From a virus: 57,961 bases of DNA. The first letter of the stretch is position 1. Every line of letters begins with the position of its first letter. The stretch is taken from IMG/VR virus record IMGVR_UViG_3300031463_000009, positions 1 to 57,961 of that record. One strand, written 5' to 3'. The translations under genes were made by a program, and so were the position numbers. Shown here piece by piece: positions 32,427 to 39,872 of this stretch. A model generated the notes under the pieces. The model did not search any database. It was given only the letters and a program-made list of their open reading frames with translations, and was not told the origin of the DNA.

Positions 32427-32867
32427 ATGGAAGACTATGAACTGTTAAAAACAGCAGCTGCATTAGATGCAGCCAAGAACAATGATGTCAACACTTTAGC
32501 AGAGCTATTCGTCATGGATCTGGATGACGCTACTAAAGAGGCATTGGCGAATGCTCTTGTGAAGGAGGCTGACTGGAACCTCTTTACAGGCGACGCTGGA
32601 GAGGCCCTTGCTCGTCTGTACGAGAGAATATTCCACCCAGAAGCCTACAGGGCTGGTCAGATCACGCCGGAAGATATTGAGGGTATAAAGAACAGAAATA
32701 CCATTGCACAACAGCGTGAGTTGATCAAAAAACTCAAATTAGGTGTTGGTGGAGCAACTGGGGCAGCTGGATTGGCTGGTCTTTTGGCAGCAGCGTTGGC
32801 ACTTCGTGGGCGTGCTCGCGGAGGCAGCAAACTCGTTTCCTTGCTAAGAAAGGTTCGTCCTCGGTAA
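32427..32867 (+). CDS. Leader-cassette paralogue A, small membrane protein
   Basis: The 146-residue protein begins with a 48-residue leader shared with the next two genes: LLKTA (Lys8 to Ala10) and a second LVKEA (Lys46 to Ala48). The rest has a soluble helical stretch, then a Gly/Ala/Leu membrane segment (about 105-130) and a basic end KLVSLLRKVRPR. AGGAGG precedes the ATG. I infer a head-packaged protein whose leader is removed by the phage protease, leaving a small basic membrane-active peptide. Confidence 0.74.
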   Translation: MEDYELLKTAAALDAAKNNDVNTLAELFVMDLDDATKEALANALVKEADWNLFTGDAGEALARLYERIFHPEAYRAGQITPEDIEGIKNRNTIAQQRELIKKLKLGVGGATGAAGLAGLLAAALALRGRARGGSKLVSLLRKVRPR

Positions 32868-33555
32868 GTCTCTGGTAAACGCTTAAAGCCCTGTTTGACA
32901 ATCGTCAGATTTGTCAATCGGGTCTTGTAGACTAGATGAAGGAGGATAACATGGAAGACGATTATGAACTGTTAAAAACAGCAGCAGCATTGAACGCTGT
33001 AGAGAATGATGATGTCAACACTTTAGCAGAACTATTCGTCATGGAACTGGATAACGATACTAAAGTGGCACTGGCTAATGCTCTTGTAAAAGAGGCTGAA
33101 GGAGAAATAGGAAGAGATGAGAAAATTCCACCTTGGCTAGGTTCGGGTTTGCGATACGAAAGAATCAAAAAAATTCTTAGCGGACCTGCTGGATGGGGTG
33201 GAGCAGCTGGGTTGGCTTCTATACCGGGCATTTTGGCACTAGCATTAGCGCTTCGCAGACGTGGTGGTGCTAAAGGAGCTAACAAGCTCGTTTCTATGCT
33301 AAGAAAGGTTCGTCCTCGGTAAGCGGGGATATTGGTAAGAGCTTGGAGACCTGTTTTTGATACCCACCTTGCTGTCATCAGGTTTTAGACGCTGTGTAGC
33401 TAGCATAGTGAGGTCGACATGAAAGACGACTATGAACTGTTGAAAACAGCAGCAGCGTTAGATGCAGCCAAAAACAATGATGTTAACACTTTAGCAGAGC
33501 TATTCGTCATGGATCTGGATGACGCTACTAAAGAGGCATTGGCGAATGCTCTTGA
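32432..33555 (+). repeat. Tandem duplication of a leader-coding block (three copies)
   Basis: The first about 130 bp of the genes at 32427 and 33419 are nearly identical in DNA, including long exact runs in the part coding for NTLAELFVMDLDDATKEALA. The gene at 32951 has a diverged copy. The gaps after the first and second copies also resemble each other (a CTT-AAAG/GGAG-CCTGTTT core). The downstream halves of the three genes differ in sequence, so the repeat is a shared 5' cassette. Confidence 0.8.
32951..33322 (+). CDS. Leader-cassette paralogue B, small membrane protein
   Basis: The 123-residue protein starts at ATG 32951, 6 bases after AAGGAGG. The in-frame ATG at 32936 lies before that site and is less likely. 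The leader has LLKTA (Lys9 to Ala11) and LVKEA (Lys47 to Ala49). The mature part has a hydrophobic segment (AGLASIPGILALALALRRR) and the same end as paralogue A with one change (KLVSMLRKVRPR). The conserved basic tail suggests a shared function at a membrane or on DNA. Confidence 0.74.
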   Translation: MEDDYELLKTAAALNAVENDDVNTLAELFVMELDNDTKVALANALVKEAEGEIGRDEKIPPWLGSGLRYERIKKILSGPAGWGGAAGLASIPGILALALALRRRGGAKGANKLVSMLRKVRPR

Positions 33556-33709
33556 GAAAGAGGCTTCATCTAAGTTACTAGCAAGACTTGCAAGAAGAAC
33601 TGCTAGTAGAAGTGCCGGTCTAAGGACTGCATTGGCTTCTCTTCTATTGGCTAGGGGTAGAGGTAAGTCTAACCAGATCAAGACTTTATTACGATTTTTG
33701 AGGAAGTAA
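33419..33709 (+). CDS. Leader-cassette paralogue C, short basic protein
   Basis: The 96-residue protein shares the leader (LLKTA, then LEKEA at Lys47 to Ala49). After the second K-x-A only about 47 residues remain. They are very basic and Ala/Leu/Arg/Ser-rich (LLARLARRTASRSAGL), looking like an amphipathic DNA- or membrane-binding peptide. GAGGT precedes the ATG. Confidence 0.74.
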   Translation: MKDDYELLKTAAALDAAKNNDVNTLAELFVMDLDDATKEALANALEKEASSKLLARLARRTASRSAGLRTALASLLLARGRGKSNQIKTLLRFLRK

Positions 33710-33710
33710 C

Positions 33711-34196
33711 TTGAAAGAGTATTTTAAGCTGGCGGATGATAATAATGATCATAAAGTAATTGATACTCTTAACGAGTATTTTTTCCGCCCTGGCATCATG
33801 AGATTAGTCACTGAGATAATAAGAAAGAAGAGTGTTCCACAAACTGTGAGAACCCCTGAATTGCTTCCAGTAGTTCTTCTTCTTGCAGCTATTGGAAAAA
33901 GCGCTGAAAAGAAAGCAAGTGAGCCATATTTTCCTCCTCCTCCGGTTGTGCAGCCTCCGCCTCCTCCTAGTTTTTATAATGCCCAGCAATTTCTTAAGGA
34001 AGAACAGAAGAGTAATAAATCTAGGTGGCTTATTCCAGTTGTAGCCGCTGGATTATTTCTTTACTTACTATCTCAGCAGAGACCTATTTCTGAAATAAGG
34101 GAGTTCATAGGTAGGAATAGGCCTTTACTAACTATGATTCCTGTGCTAAGCTATTTTTTAGGTAAGAAACCTGAGGAAGAAAATGCGACTAAATGA
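33711..34196 (+). CDS. Small membrane protein with Pro-rich linker
   Basis: The 161-residue protein starts at TTG 33711, one base after the previous stop, with GAGG upstream. It begins MKEYFKLADD (K6-L-A8). A hydrophobic stretch LLPVVLLLAAIG (51-62) is followed by EKKA (66-69), a Pro-rich linker (PPPPVVQPPPPP) and a second hydrophobic segment WLIPVVAAGLFLYLLS (about 106-121). The ends are charged. It belongs to the same class of head-region membrane proteins. The function is unknown. Confidence 0.68.
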   Translation: MKEYFKLADDNNDHKVIDTLNEYFFRPGIMRLVTEIIRKKSVPQTVRTPELLPVVLLLAAIGKSAEKKASEPYFPPPPVVQPPPPPSFYNAQQFLKEEQKSNKSRWLIPVVAAGLFLYLLSQQRPISEIREFIGRNRPLLTMIPVLSYFLGKKPEEENATK

Positions 34197-34449
34197 GGAA
34201 GATCTAATAAAACTGGCACAGATTTCAGAACTATTAGAATCTGATGGGACGAACGTCCCTTTGTTTATAGGATCTCTTCCTGATAGAGTAATAGAACAAT
34301 TCTTGAGTATAGATCAAAATGACTTGGAAAAGACTGCGGCCTTTCTTTCACTTCGTGGACTTGGCAGACTTTTTGGAGGCTTAGGACGTGCGGTTAGAAG
34401 AACGAGTAGATTTTTAAAACTAAGACGACCTTTTCCACGATTCCTTTAA
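34183..34449 (+). CDS. Small protein with double K-x-A leader and basic end
   Basis: The 88-residue protein has LIKLA (Lys10 to Ala12) and LEKTA (Lys50 to Ala52), about 40 residues apart as in the leader-cassette paralogues, although the sequence between differs. After the second site come 36 residues rich in Arg, Gly, Leu and Phe (RTSRFLKLRRPFPRFL), a strongly basic peptide. It overlaps the previous gene by 14 bp and is followed by a terminator-like hairpin. Confidence 0.7.
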   Translation: MRLNEEDLIKLAQISELLESDGTNVPLFIGSLPDRVIEQFLSIDQNDLEKTAAFLSLRGLGRLFGGLGRAVRRTSRFLKLRRPFPRFL

Positions 34450-34473
34450 AAATCGTTTGATTTTTTGATATAG

Positions 34474-34525
34474 ATAAACGAGGAGTAGTTAAACACTGAA
34501 CTACTCGTTTATTTAATGTTTTTTC
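34474..34525 (+). terminator. Intrinsic terminator
   Basis: ATAAACGAGGAGTAGTT (34474-34490) pairs with AACTACTCGTTTAT (34499-34512) with a 3-nt bulge, and a run of six T follows at about 34519-34524. It separates the small basic protein genes from the lytic transglycosylase gene. Confidence 0.72.
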
Positions 34526-34543
34526 AGTAGAAGGAGGTAGAAA

Positions 34544-35191
34544 ATGACTTGGATTAAAGGAATCGTTATTTCTGTTGTGTCTGTGCTTGTCTGTTCTGCT
34601 GGTTGGTTGTTGCTTATTTTATTTTCTAATGTGCCAAACTTACATGTCAAAGATGGTTACTTCGTGGACCAGAAATACCATGTCTATCAGGTGTTTGAAG
34701 ATGGAGTTATTTGTCTGTATGTTCCAAAAAGAAACGGGTATGTGTGTAAGGGTGTTCCACCAGAATTCTTTAGTGCACTAAATACTATATTTGATGCTGA
34801 TCTGTTCAAGGCTACTGAAATGAAGGCTGGGAGCATAGAGAAAGTAATAGAGGAAGCAAGTGCTGTGCATGGTGTAGATCCAAAGCTCGCAAAGGCGGTT
34901 GCAAAGGTAGAATCCAATTATCGTGCTGATGCTACATCACCTAAAGGATGCAAGGGGGTGATGCAGATTTGCACTTATACTGGTGAATCTGATCTTTATA
35001 ACCCGGTTATTAATGTTTATGTCGGTGTTCAAAAGTTGAAAGCGTTGATTGATGAGTTCGGGGATGAGGAACTCGCATTAGCAGCTTACAATTCAGGCCC
35101 AACTGCTGTGCGTAGATATGGTGGTGTCCCTCCATACAAGGAAACTCGTGAGTATATCAAAAAAGTGCTAAAGATTAAAAATGAAATTTAA
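34544..35191 (+). CDS. Membrane-anchored lytic transglycosylase (SLT/GH23 type)
   Basis: The 215-residue protein has one N-terminal membrane segment (about residues 6-28) with no clear cleavage site, a short beta-rich region with two Cys (57, 68), and an SLT domain from about 95: KAVAKVESNYRADA with catalytic Glu123, GVMQI, and AAYNSGPTAV. It cleaves glycan strands of peptidoglycan. With a membrane anchor it could act in lysis or, if packaged, in local wall digestion at infection. AGAAGGAGG precedes the ATG. Terminators on both sides make it its own transcription unit. Confidence 0.9.
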   Translation: MTWIKGIVISVVSVLVCSAGWLLLILFSNVPNLHVKDGYFVDQKYHVYQVFEDGVICLYVPKRNGYVCKGVPPEFFSALNTIFDADLFKATEMKAGSIEKVIEEASAVHGVDPKLAKAVAKVESNYRADATSPKGCKGVMQICTYTGESDLYNPVINVYVGVQKLKALIDEFGDEELALAAYNSGPTAVRRYGGVPPYKETREYIKKVLKIKNEI

Positions 35192-35240
35192 ATAGCTACT
35201 TCAATTAGTTGCATTTAGACGACTAATGTAATAAACTAAT

Positions 35241-35315
35241 AAAGGCGGGGTAAAAACCCTGATGATGTAAGTAATAAGTATTCTGTGGGTTAGTCGATAA
35301 TACCCCGCCTTTTTT
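35241..35315 (+). terminator. Terminator with a large structured loop
   Basis: A perfect 12-bp stem (AAAGGCGGGGTA at 35241-35252, TACCCCGCCTTT at 35301-35312) runs into six T (35310-35315). The 48-nt loop is not simple: AACCC (35255-35259) pairs with GGGTT (35287-35291) inside it. The size of the loop is unusual for a plain terminator. Confidence 0.82.
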
Positions 35316-35326
35316 AGTCTGTTCAA

Positions 35327-35355
35327 TTGACTAATCTTTAGTTAAGCGGTATCAC
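35327..35355 (+). promoter_or_regulatory. Possible sigma70-type promoter
   Basis: TTGACT (35327-35332), a 17-bp spacer and TATCAC (35350-35355) predict a start near 35362, just before the GGAGGT of the next gene. It lies between the terminator and that gene. The -10 matches only four of six bases. Confidence 0.45.
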
Positions 35356-35372
35356 TTTATTTGGAGGTTAAT

Positions 35373-37058
35373 ATGATGAATTTTTACAAGACAAGGGTCT
35401 TAACTAAAACTGCTACAGTCAAAGTTCCTTTAGATCCTTCTATATGGGTTGACTTTATATCTCAATATGTTGCAAAGGAACATCCAGAACTTGTTGGTAA
35501 TAAAATAGCTGTTGAGTTTGACAAAGCCGATCCTGAAAAAGGATATGCTTTTGGAACTGTTAAAGTTTCTTCTTCTCAGGATACAACTAAAACTGTGGCT
35601 CTTCCGATAGTAATTGAAAATTTTAAGATATACCCATTGGATCTTATGTTAAAAGAAGGGGATCTAGCCCCTTATAATGAGGATGAGGTTTCGAGAATTT
35701 TGTTCTCTCCAAGCTTTGTAAACAAACTTGTTCCTCGTCCTAAAAATATGCCTGATGCCCCTATAGTTGTTCCTTTTGCTAGTTTGAATAAAGGGGCTTC
35801 TAAAACGGCCTTGTTTGAAGACTTGGGACCACTGACAGATGACAAAACCAAAAAGGAGTTCTTAAAGGAACTAAAAAATCATCCCGATTTACTGAAAGTA
35901 GCTGGTATAAAAGAGTTTTTCGAGAGTAAATATTCTCCTATGTCTAAAACACCGTTAGCTTACCTTTCAGACGGAAAGAAAGGATATACACTTGCTCAGA
36001 ATATATTCGACGGCTCATTCGAAGTGATAGAGAAAGACGCATCTGAAGCGGAAGTAGTCCAGTTTACTGAAGGAGAAGCATCTGAGGTCCCGCCTCCTCT
36101 TAATACTCCTGAATCAGGTCCTTGTCTTGTAAAGTGTGGCAATTCTATCATATCTGCTTACAGAATAAGTAAGGTGACTGACTTCGAACGGGTCTATGAA
36201 AGACCTATGTATGTTCTTCCTGAAGGGCTTTATTCTTTTTCAAAAGTGGCTGCTTCCAAATTTGACGAGGCAGTGGATGTATTCGGCCCTCCTGAGGGTT
36301 TTGGAATGTTCCTTTTCAATTCTAAAATAGCAAGCGTTCCTATGACCATCAATAGGGTAGGAGATGATTACTTTGCTAACGCTGGAACAGTCCCAATGCG
36401 TCTGATTTTTGTTCCAGAGCTTGCTTATCCTGTAAAATTAGCAAGCGAACTATTCATTCCTTATGACGCAGAATTTATACCTATGCGGAAACAGATAACC
36501 CTAGATGAGATGACCGGTCTTCCTGAAGAATCTTACCAGTATCATCTGATAAAACAGGGTAATAGCTTTTATCTTGGTGGAGACGCCAGAAACTTGTCTA
36601 ATCTATCTGCAAGAGATGCTTTCTTGCATCTAATATCACTTGGATGTTCTGACAAGCTGGCATCAAAAATCATTAAAGAAGCTTCATCAAATCCTAATGG
36701 GAAAACTTTCTGGTCGAATTCTCCTGAGTTTGCTTGCGCTGACCTGCAGAAAACCGCAGACCTTATAGATGAGCTTAAGGAATCTTTATTTGACGAGAGC
36801 GAAGATCTTAAGGCAACCCCTGCGGTGGATAAAGTCCTGGCTCTTTCTGTTTTAACTCCAGAGAACCTAGGGGTTTTCTTGAATCATGCCGATGAACTTG
36901 AAGATTCAATTTCTTATTTATCTAAGCTGTTACTTTTATGTAGGCTTGGTTTGAGAGATGTTCCAGAGTCGAGTGTAAAAACCTCATTATCTTCTTTGGC
37001 CAAACTTAAGAATATATTGGGGTTAATACAAGAATCTATACCAAAGGAAGGGGAATGA
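35373..37058 (+). CDS. Large probable virion protein, function unknown
   Basis: The protein (561 residues from ATG 35373; ATG 35376 is equally possible, GGAGGT at 35363-35368) starts with a leader MMNFYKTRVLTKTA (Lys12-Thr-Ala14). A beta-rich region follows, with FKIYPLDLMLKEGDLAPYNEDEVSRILFSP (about 90-120) and a SKTA at about 144-147. The C-terminal third is helical with Leu-rich stretches. It has no membrane segment. Its leader and position between other leader-bearing genes suggest a head-packaged protein. It is coupled to the next gene. Confidence 0.7.
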   Translation: MMNFYKTRVLTKTATVKVPLDPSIWVDFISQYVAKEHPELVGNKIAVEFDKADPEKGYAFGTVKVSSSQDTTKTVALPIVIENFKIYPLDLMLKEGDLAPYNEDEVSRILFSPSFVNKLVPRPKNMPDAPIVVPFASLNKGASKTALFEDLGPLTDDKTKKEFLKELKNHPDLLKVAGIKEFFESKYSPMSKTPLAYLSDGKKGYTLAQNIFDGSFEVIEKDASEAEVVQFTEGEASEVPPPLNTPESGPCLVKCGNSIISAYRISKVTDFERVYERPMYVLPEGLYSFSKVAASKFDEAVDVFGPPEGFGMFLFNSKIASVPMTINRVGDDYFANAGTVPMRLIFVPELAYPVKLASELFIPYDAEFIPMRKQITLDEMTGLPEESYQYHLIKQGNSFYLGGDARNLSNLSARDAFLHLISLGCSDKLASKIIKEASSNPNGKTFWSNSPEFACADLQKTADLIDELKESLFDESEDLKATPAVDKVLALSVLTPENLGVFLNHADELEDSISYLSKLLLLCRLGLRDVPESSVKTSLSSLAKLKNILGLIQESIPKEGE

Positions 37059-37913
37059 GTGTTCGGTTCGGAGTTTCCTTTAGGTCTTCCTGTAGACACA
37101 CCATATTGGAGATACTTAATCTATCTTTTTCTTGAGGAATACCCAAAAGGTTTGGGAGCATCAGAAAGGGTTAAGGGAAGACTAGTAAGAGAAGATGTAG
37201 TAGACGCTCTTCCTATATTCTATGATTCCCTGGAGAAGTTAGTCAAAGAGAAGCCTAAAAAAGAACTAATAGAGGCGTTTGACCTATTCTTTGCTTTTGA
37301 CACAAACTCTGGTAAATGCATGGAATGGGATAAGGTGCAATATCTATTTTTCAACTTCAGACACTATATCGACATATTCTTATTCAGTGTGTCCTTTAAG
37401 TTTGATGAAGCATCAGAATTGATAAGTGATAAACTCAAGTTCGTTGTCGACAGCAATAGCTTAGGTATATATGCTCATTATTTCTTTGACCCAATGTTTG
37501 TATACTCCTACCAATTATTTACTGATTTTCTACAAAGATGCCGAAACTTCTCCACATCTCTGCCTTATTTCTTCGCACATGCTGGAGAAATAGATGCGGC
37601 ACTATGTGCTATAAATGCTAGGCGTTTAAGCAAGGAACTAATGCTCCAAAGAACAGCGGAATTAAATTTCCTTAAGTTTCTAAAGGTTGCTAAGATAGAC
37701 AGGGACCGTGGGGAGTCAACAGCAAAAGAAATGTTCCTATACACACAAGGAATTGCAATTGCACAACGTGAACTCGGAAAGGCTACAGGGGACCAATCAG
37801 AGCTTCAAAATGTCCTTGACAAATTCAGACTCGAGGAAGACAAATCTGTTGCTAAAAAGAAAGTCGTGTTTGAACTTCCGTCTGCAAGTCAATCAGAAGA
37901 AGCTAAAAAATAA
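37059..37913 (+). CDS. Hypothetical helical protein
   Basis: The 284-residue protein starts at GTG 37059, with AAGGAAGGGG upstream and a 1-bp distance from the previous stop. It is rich in aromatic residues (YFFDPMFVYSYQLF, LPYFFAHAG) and mostly helical, ending in a charged tail with Ser/Glu/Lys. No K-x-A leader is seen at its N-terminus. Co-translation with the previous gene suggests a partner role. Confidence 0.68.
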   Translation: MFGSEFPLGLPVDTPYWRYLIYLFLEEYPKGLGASERVKGRLVREDVVDALPIFYDSLEKLVKEKPKKELIEAFDLFFAFDTNSGKCMEWDKVQYLFFNFRHYIDIFLFSVSFKFDEASELISDKLKFVVDSNSLGIYAHYFFDPMFVYSYQLFTDFLQRCRNFSTSLPYFFAHAGEIDAALCAINARRLSKELMLQRTAELNFLKFLKVAKIDRDRGESTAKEMFLYTQGIAIAQRELGKATGDQSELQNVLDKFRLEEDKSVAKKKVVFELPSASQSEEAKK

Positions 37914-37970
37914 AGAATTTTCTGGCATAACTATTAGGAAGCCACAAACTAAAACCAAAGGAGGAAGACT

Positions 37971-38174
37971 GTGGAATGGAAGAAGAATAAAAAACCTAGA
38001 AAAGTGTTGAGAAGGGTTGTTCTGCTCAGCTTTTCTATCAACACAGAATATCCCAGAAAATTCATTGACGATCTTGACGAGTTATGTAAAAGTTATGTCT
38101 TTGATGACAAAGTAAATCTTTACTCGTTTGAATACAAGATTGAAAGCGTAAATAAACCGAATCGTTCTGATTAA
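37971..38174 (+). CDS. Small basic hypothetical protein
   Basis: The 67-residue protein starts at GTG 37971 after AAAGGAGG. The first 20 residues are strongly basic (KKNKKPRKVLRR), then a beta-strand and helix (LSFSINTEYPRKFIDDLDEL). It resembles the protein at 38849-39067 in layout: a Lys/Arg-rich start, a strand, then a helix F(I/A)..L(I/D). They may be paralogues. The function is unknown. Confidence 0.62.
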   Translation: MEWKKNKKPRKVLRRVVLLSFSINTEYPRKFIDDLDELCKSYVFDDKVNLYSFEYKIESVNKPNRSD

Positions 38175-38177
38175 ATA

Positions 38178-38186
38178 TGCTATAAT
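38178..38186 (+). promoter_or_regulatory. Extended -10 promoter of a near-leaderless gene
   Basis: TGCTATAAT is a perfect extended -10 element. No good -35 is present, as is common with this type. The predicted start near 38193 is two bases before the ATG at 38195, and there is no Shine-Dalgarno. Confidence 0.62.
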
Positions 38187-38194
38187 TATCCATT

Positions 38195-38695
38195 ATGGAA
38201 GAGGATTGGGTTCATAAAGTAATTTCACCAGAAGCTATTGCTGAGGTTAGAGAAACTAGAAAGCTGGCTATTTCTGTTCTTAGTAATAGACTAAAAAAGA
38301 AGATTGGAATGTCTAAAGGGGTCACAAATTTTGCGTGTGACCAAATGGCTAGGGCTTTAGTATTGTTAAGCGAGATTACTCGAAGATACGAGTATATTAT
38401 TGACCACGCGGAACTAACAGCTTTGACTAATGCTCAACGAAGAGAGTTGTATGATGTATACTCACATTTTGAGGTTATACGGGCTAGCCTGTTATCACAG
38501 TTGTATACTTCATACCAAATTATTAAGTATTCGTTAGGAGGTTTTAATGCGAAGAAATCAGCAGACTCTCCAACGCGTATTCGGAAGTTGGTCTCAAGAT
38601 ACTACCGAGCACCTGTATCGCCTTTCGTTAATTCTGGGCCCCTTAGAGCGAGCTTTGGATACATGGACTGGGAAAGGTTGCGCATTATGCGGTAG
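38195..38695 (+). CDS. Hypothetical protein on a near-leaderless message
   Basis: The 166-residue protein begins MEEDWVHKVISPEAIAEVRE. It is mostly helical through residue 115 (LTNAQRRELYDVYSHFEVIR), and the last 50 residues are basic and coded by DNA that also codes, in another frame, for the start of the next gene. The upstream extended -10 makes the gene credible in spite of lacking a ribosome site. The function is unknown. Confidence 0.66.
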   Translation: MEEDWVHKVISPEAIAEVRETRKLAISVLSNRLKKKIGMSKGVTNFACDQMARALVLLSEITRRYEYIIDHAELTALTNAQRRELYDVYSHFEVIRASLLSQLYTSYQIIKYSLGGFNAKKSADSPTRIRKLVSRYYRAPVSPFVNSGPLRASFGYMDWERLRIMR

Positions 38696-38891
38696 TAAAC
38701 AATCTAAAGAAGTTCTCTGTTTAAGATGTGTTCGTGATTATGACGCTTTTCATATTGATAAGTATTTTGAGTGTGTCGAAGAAGGGTATATGCGGTTTCT
38801 TCGCAGACAGTATATCCACGCGAAACATATGGGATGGAGGTCAAAACGATGCAAAAAAAGAAACCTAACAGACGTAACTATACGCAAGTAA
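38547..38891 (+). CDS. Zinc-ribbon protein overlapping the previous gene by 149 bp
   Basis: The 114-residue protein has TTAGGAGG 6 bases before its ATG, so translation from within the upstream gene is likely. After a helical N-terminus, CALCGSKQSKEVLCLRC (about residues 45-61) forms a four-Cys zinc ribbon. The C-terminus is basic. Both this frame and the overlapped one look coding. Confidence 0.72.
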   Translation: MRRNQQTLQRVFGSWSQDTTEHLYRLSLILGPLERALDTWTGKGCALCGSKQSKEVLCLRCVRDYDAFHIDKYFECVEEGYMRFLRRQYIHAKHMGWRSKRCKKRNLTDVTIRK

Positions 38892-39067
38892 AAATATCTT
38901 TCATCGTTCCTAAAGTGGCAGGTAAAGAATTTGCCAGAGACCTAATTGATTATGCCTACGAAATAGCTTCAAGCTATCTAGTGTATGCTTGGGTTGGAGA
39001 AATTCCTAAAAGTACTTGGAAAGAGTTTTGTGATTATTATGAAGAGTATTTGGAGGAGGAAAGATGA
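38849..39067 (+). CDS. Small hypothetical protein
   Basis: The 72-residue protein starts at ATG 38849, 8 bases after GGAGG (38836-38840). It begins with a basic segment MQKKKPNRRNYTQVKISF and has a helix (FARDLIDYAYEIASSYLVY) and an acidic end. It overlaps the previous gene by 43 bp and the next by 4 bp. The layout resembles 37971-38174. Confidence 0.66.
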   Translation: MQKKKPNRRNYTQVKISFIVPKVAGKEFARDLIDYAYEIASSYLVYAWVGEIPKSTWKEFCDYYEEYLEEER

Positions 39068-39426
39068 ACGAAGCCGTACCACATTTAGAAGATCTAGTAA
39101 AAGCAGGTTCTTCAGACTCTTATATAAGTGAACTGTTATGTTCTAAAATTCCATTTTTGGTTGGTGTAGGTAATACACATTTTGTTATATTTCTTGATGA
39201 ACCTTGGGATGAGATTCCAGAGTCTTTCAAAGTTGAATATGCTTTAATTCTCTCTGAGGTTAGTACACCACAAGGGGTTTTAATGGGTTTTACCAAGATG
39301 GGACTAACCTACTTCAACAACGTAGATTTTGTGTCACTACTTCCTGAGGACCATCCTATCGTCGGTGCTTTGAAGAAGGCGTTTTTTAAGGTAGTTCCTG
39401 GTAGGTTAATAGCGCCGACAAATTAA
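39064..39426 (+). CDS. Hypothetical protein, last of the rightward run
   Basis: The 120-residue protein overlaps the previous gene as ATGA. It has a compact alpha/beta look with several hydrophobic strands (IPFLVGVGNTHFVIFLDEPW, GVLMGFTKMGLTYF). No motif was recognised. A bidirectional terminator follows. Confidence 0.66.
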   Translation: MNEAVPHLEDLVKAGSSDSYISELLCSKIPFLVGVGNTHFVIFLDEPWDEIPESFKVEYALILSEVSTPQGVLMGFTKMGLTYFNNVDFVSLLPEDHPIVGALKKAFFKVVPGRLIAPTN

Positions 39427-39431
39427 TGGCT

Positions 39432-39476
39432 AAAAAAGAAGGGAGGATGTTTTATCCCTCCCCCCTTCTTTTTTTT
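39432..39476. terminator. Bidirectional terminator between convergent genes
   Basis: AAAAAAGAAGGGAGGAT (39432-39448) faces ATCCCTCCCCCCTTCTTTTTT (written here as ATCCCTCC, then CCCCTTC and T8, to 39476) with small C bulges. Rightward it ends in eight T. Leftward it ends in six T from the A-run. It sits exactly between the rightward gene ending at 39426 and the leftward gene ending at 39475. Confidence 0.85.
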
Positions 39477-39720
39477 AGTCTACATATATGTGATGAACAT
39501 CTGCATCTTTGTCGTAAGCTACTACAACCCCACGACGAAGTTTTAGATATGTGAATTTTTTTCCTCTATGCTGTGGAAGTCCACCATTACTTACGAATTC
39601 TTTTTTAGACATCTTCTTACCTTCTTCCAGTGCCTGAGCAAATTCTGTGGCATCTCTGAATATATCATATATTGGATGATTACTGTTTCCTATGTCCTTG
39701 CATGATCCGATGTATTGCAT
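39475..39720 (-). CDS. Small hypothetical protein
   Basis: The 81-residue protein has a HPIYDIFRDATEFAQAL helix, a KKMSKKEFVSNGGLP segment and a basic beta-strand end (KFTYLKLRRGVVVAYD). It is the last leftward gene of the accessory block and overlaps the previous one by 31 bp. The function is unknown. Confidence 0.65.
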   Translation of the reverse strand: MQYIGSCKDIGNSNHPIYDIFRDATEFAQALEEGKKMSKKEFVSNGGLPQHRGKKFTYLKLRRGVVVAYDKDADVHHIYVD

Positions 39721-39872
39721 TGTTTATCTCTCTGTTGCTCTTGTTCCATAAGCCCTGGATAAAAAGTGTTGCATAGCTTGGAGAACCCACATACTTTTTG
39801 TCTATGTGAAGGACAAATCTGCTTGTTTTTTATTATCCTACATGGCACAGCTACTTTATTTTTATCGTTCAT
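39690..39872 (-). CDS. Short Cys-containing protein
   Basis: The 60-residue protein has AGGAGGG before its ATG (read leftward). Four Cys in CRIIKNKQICPSHRQKVCGF plus LC and a C-terminal Cys could bind a metal. Its start overlaps the stop of the radical SAM gene by 4 bp, so it may be translated with it and could be a partner or substrate. That is only a possibility. Confidence 0.55.
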   Translation of the reverse strand: MNDKNKVAVPCRIIKNKQICPSHRQKVCGFSKLCNTFYPGLMEQEQQRDKQCNTSDHART

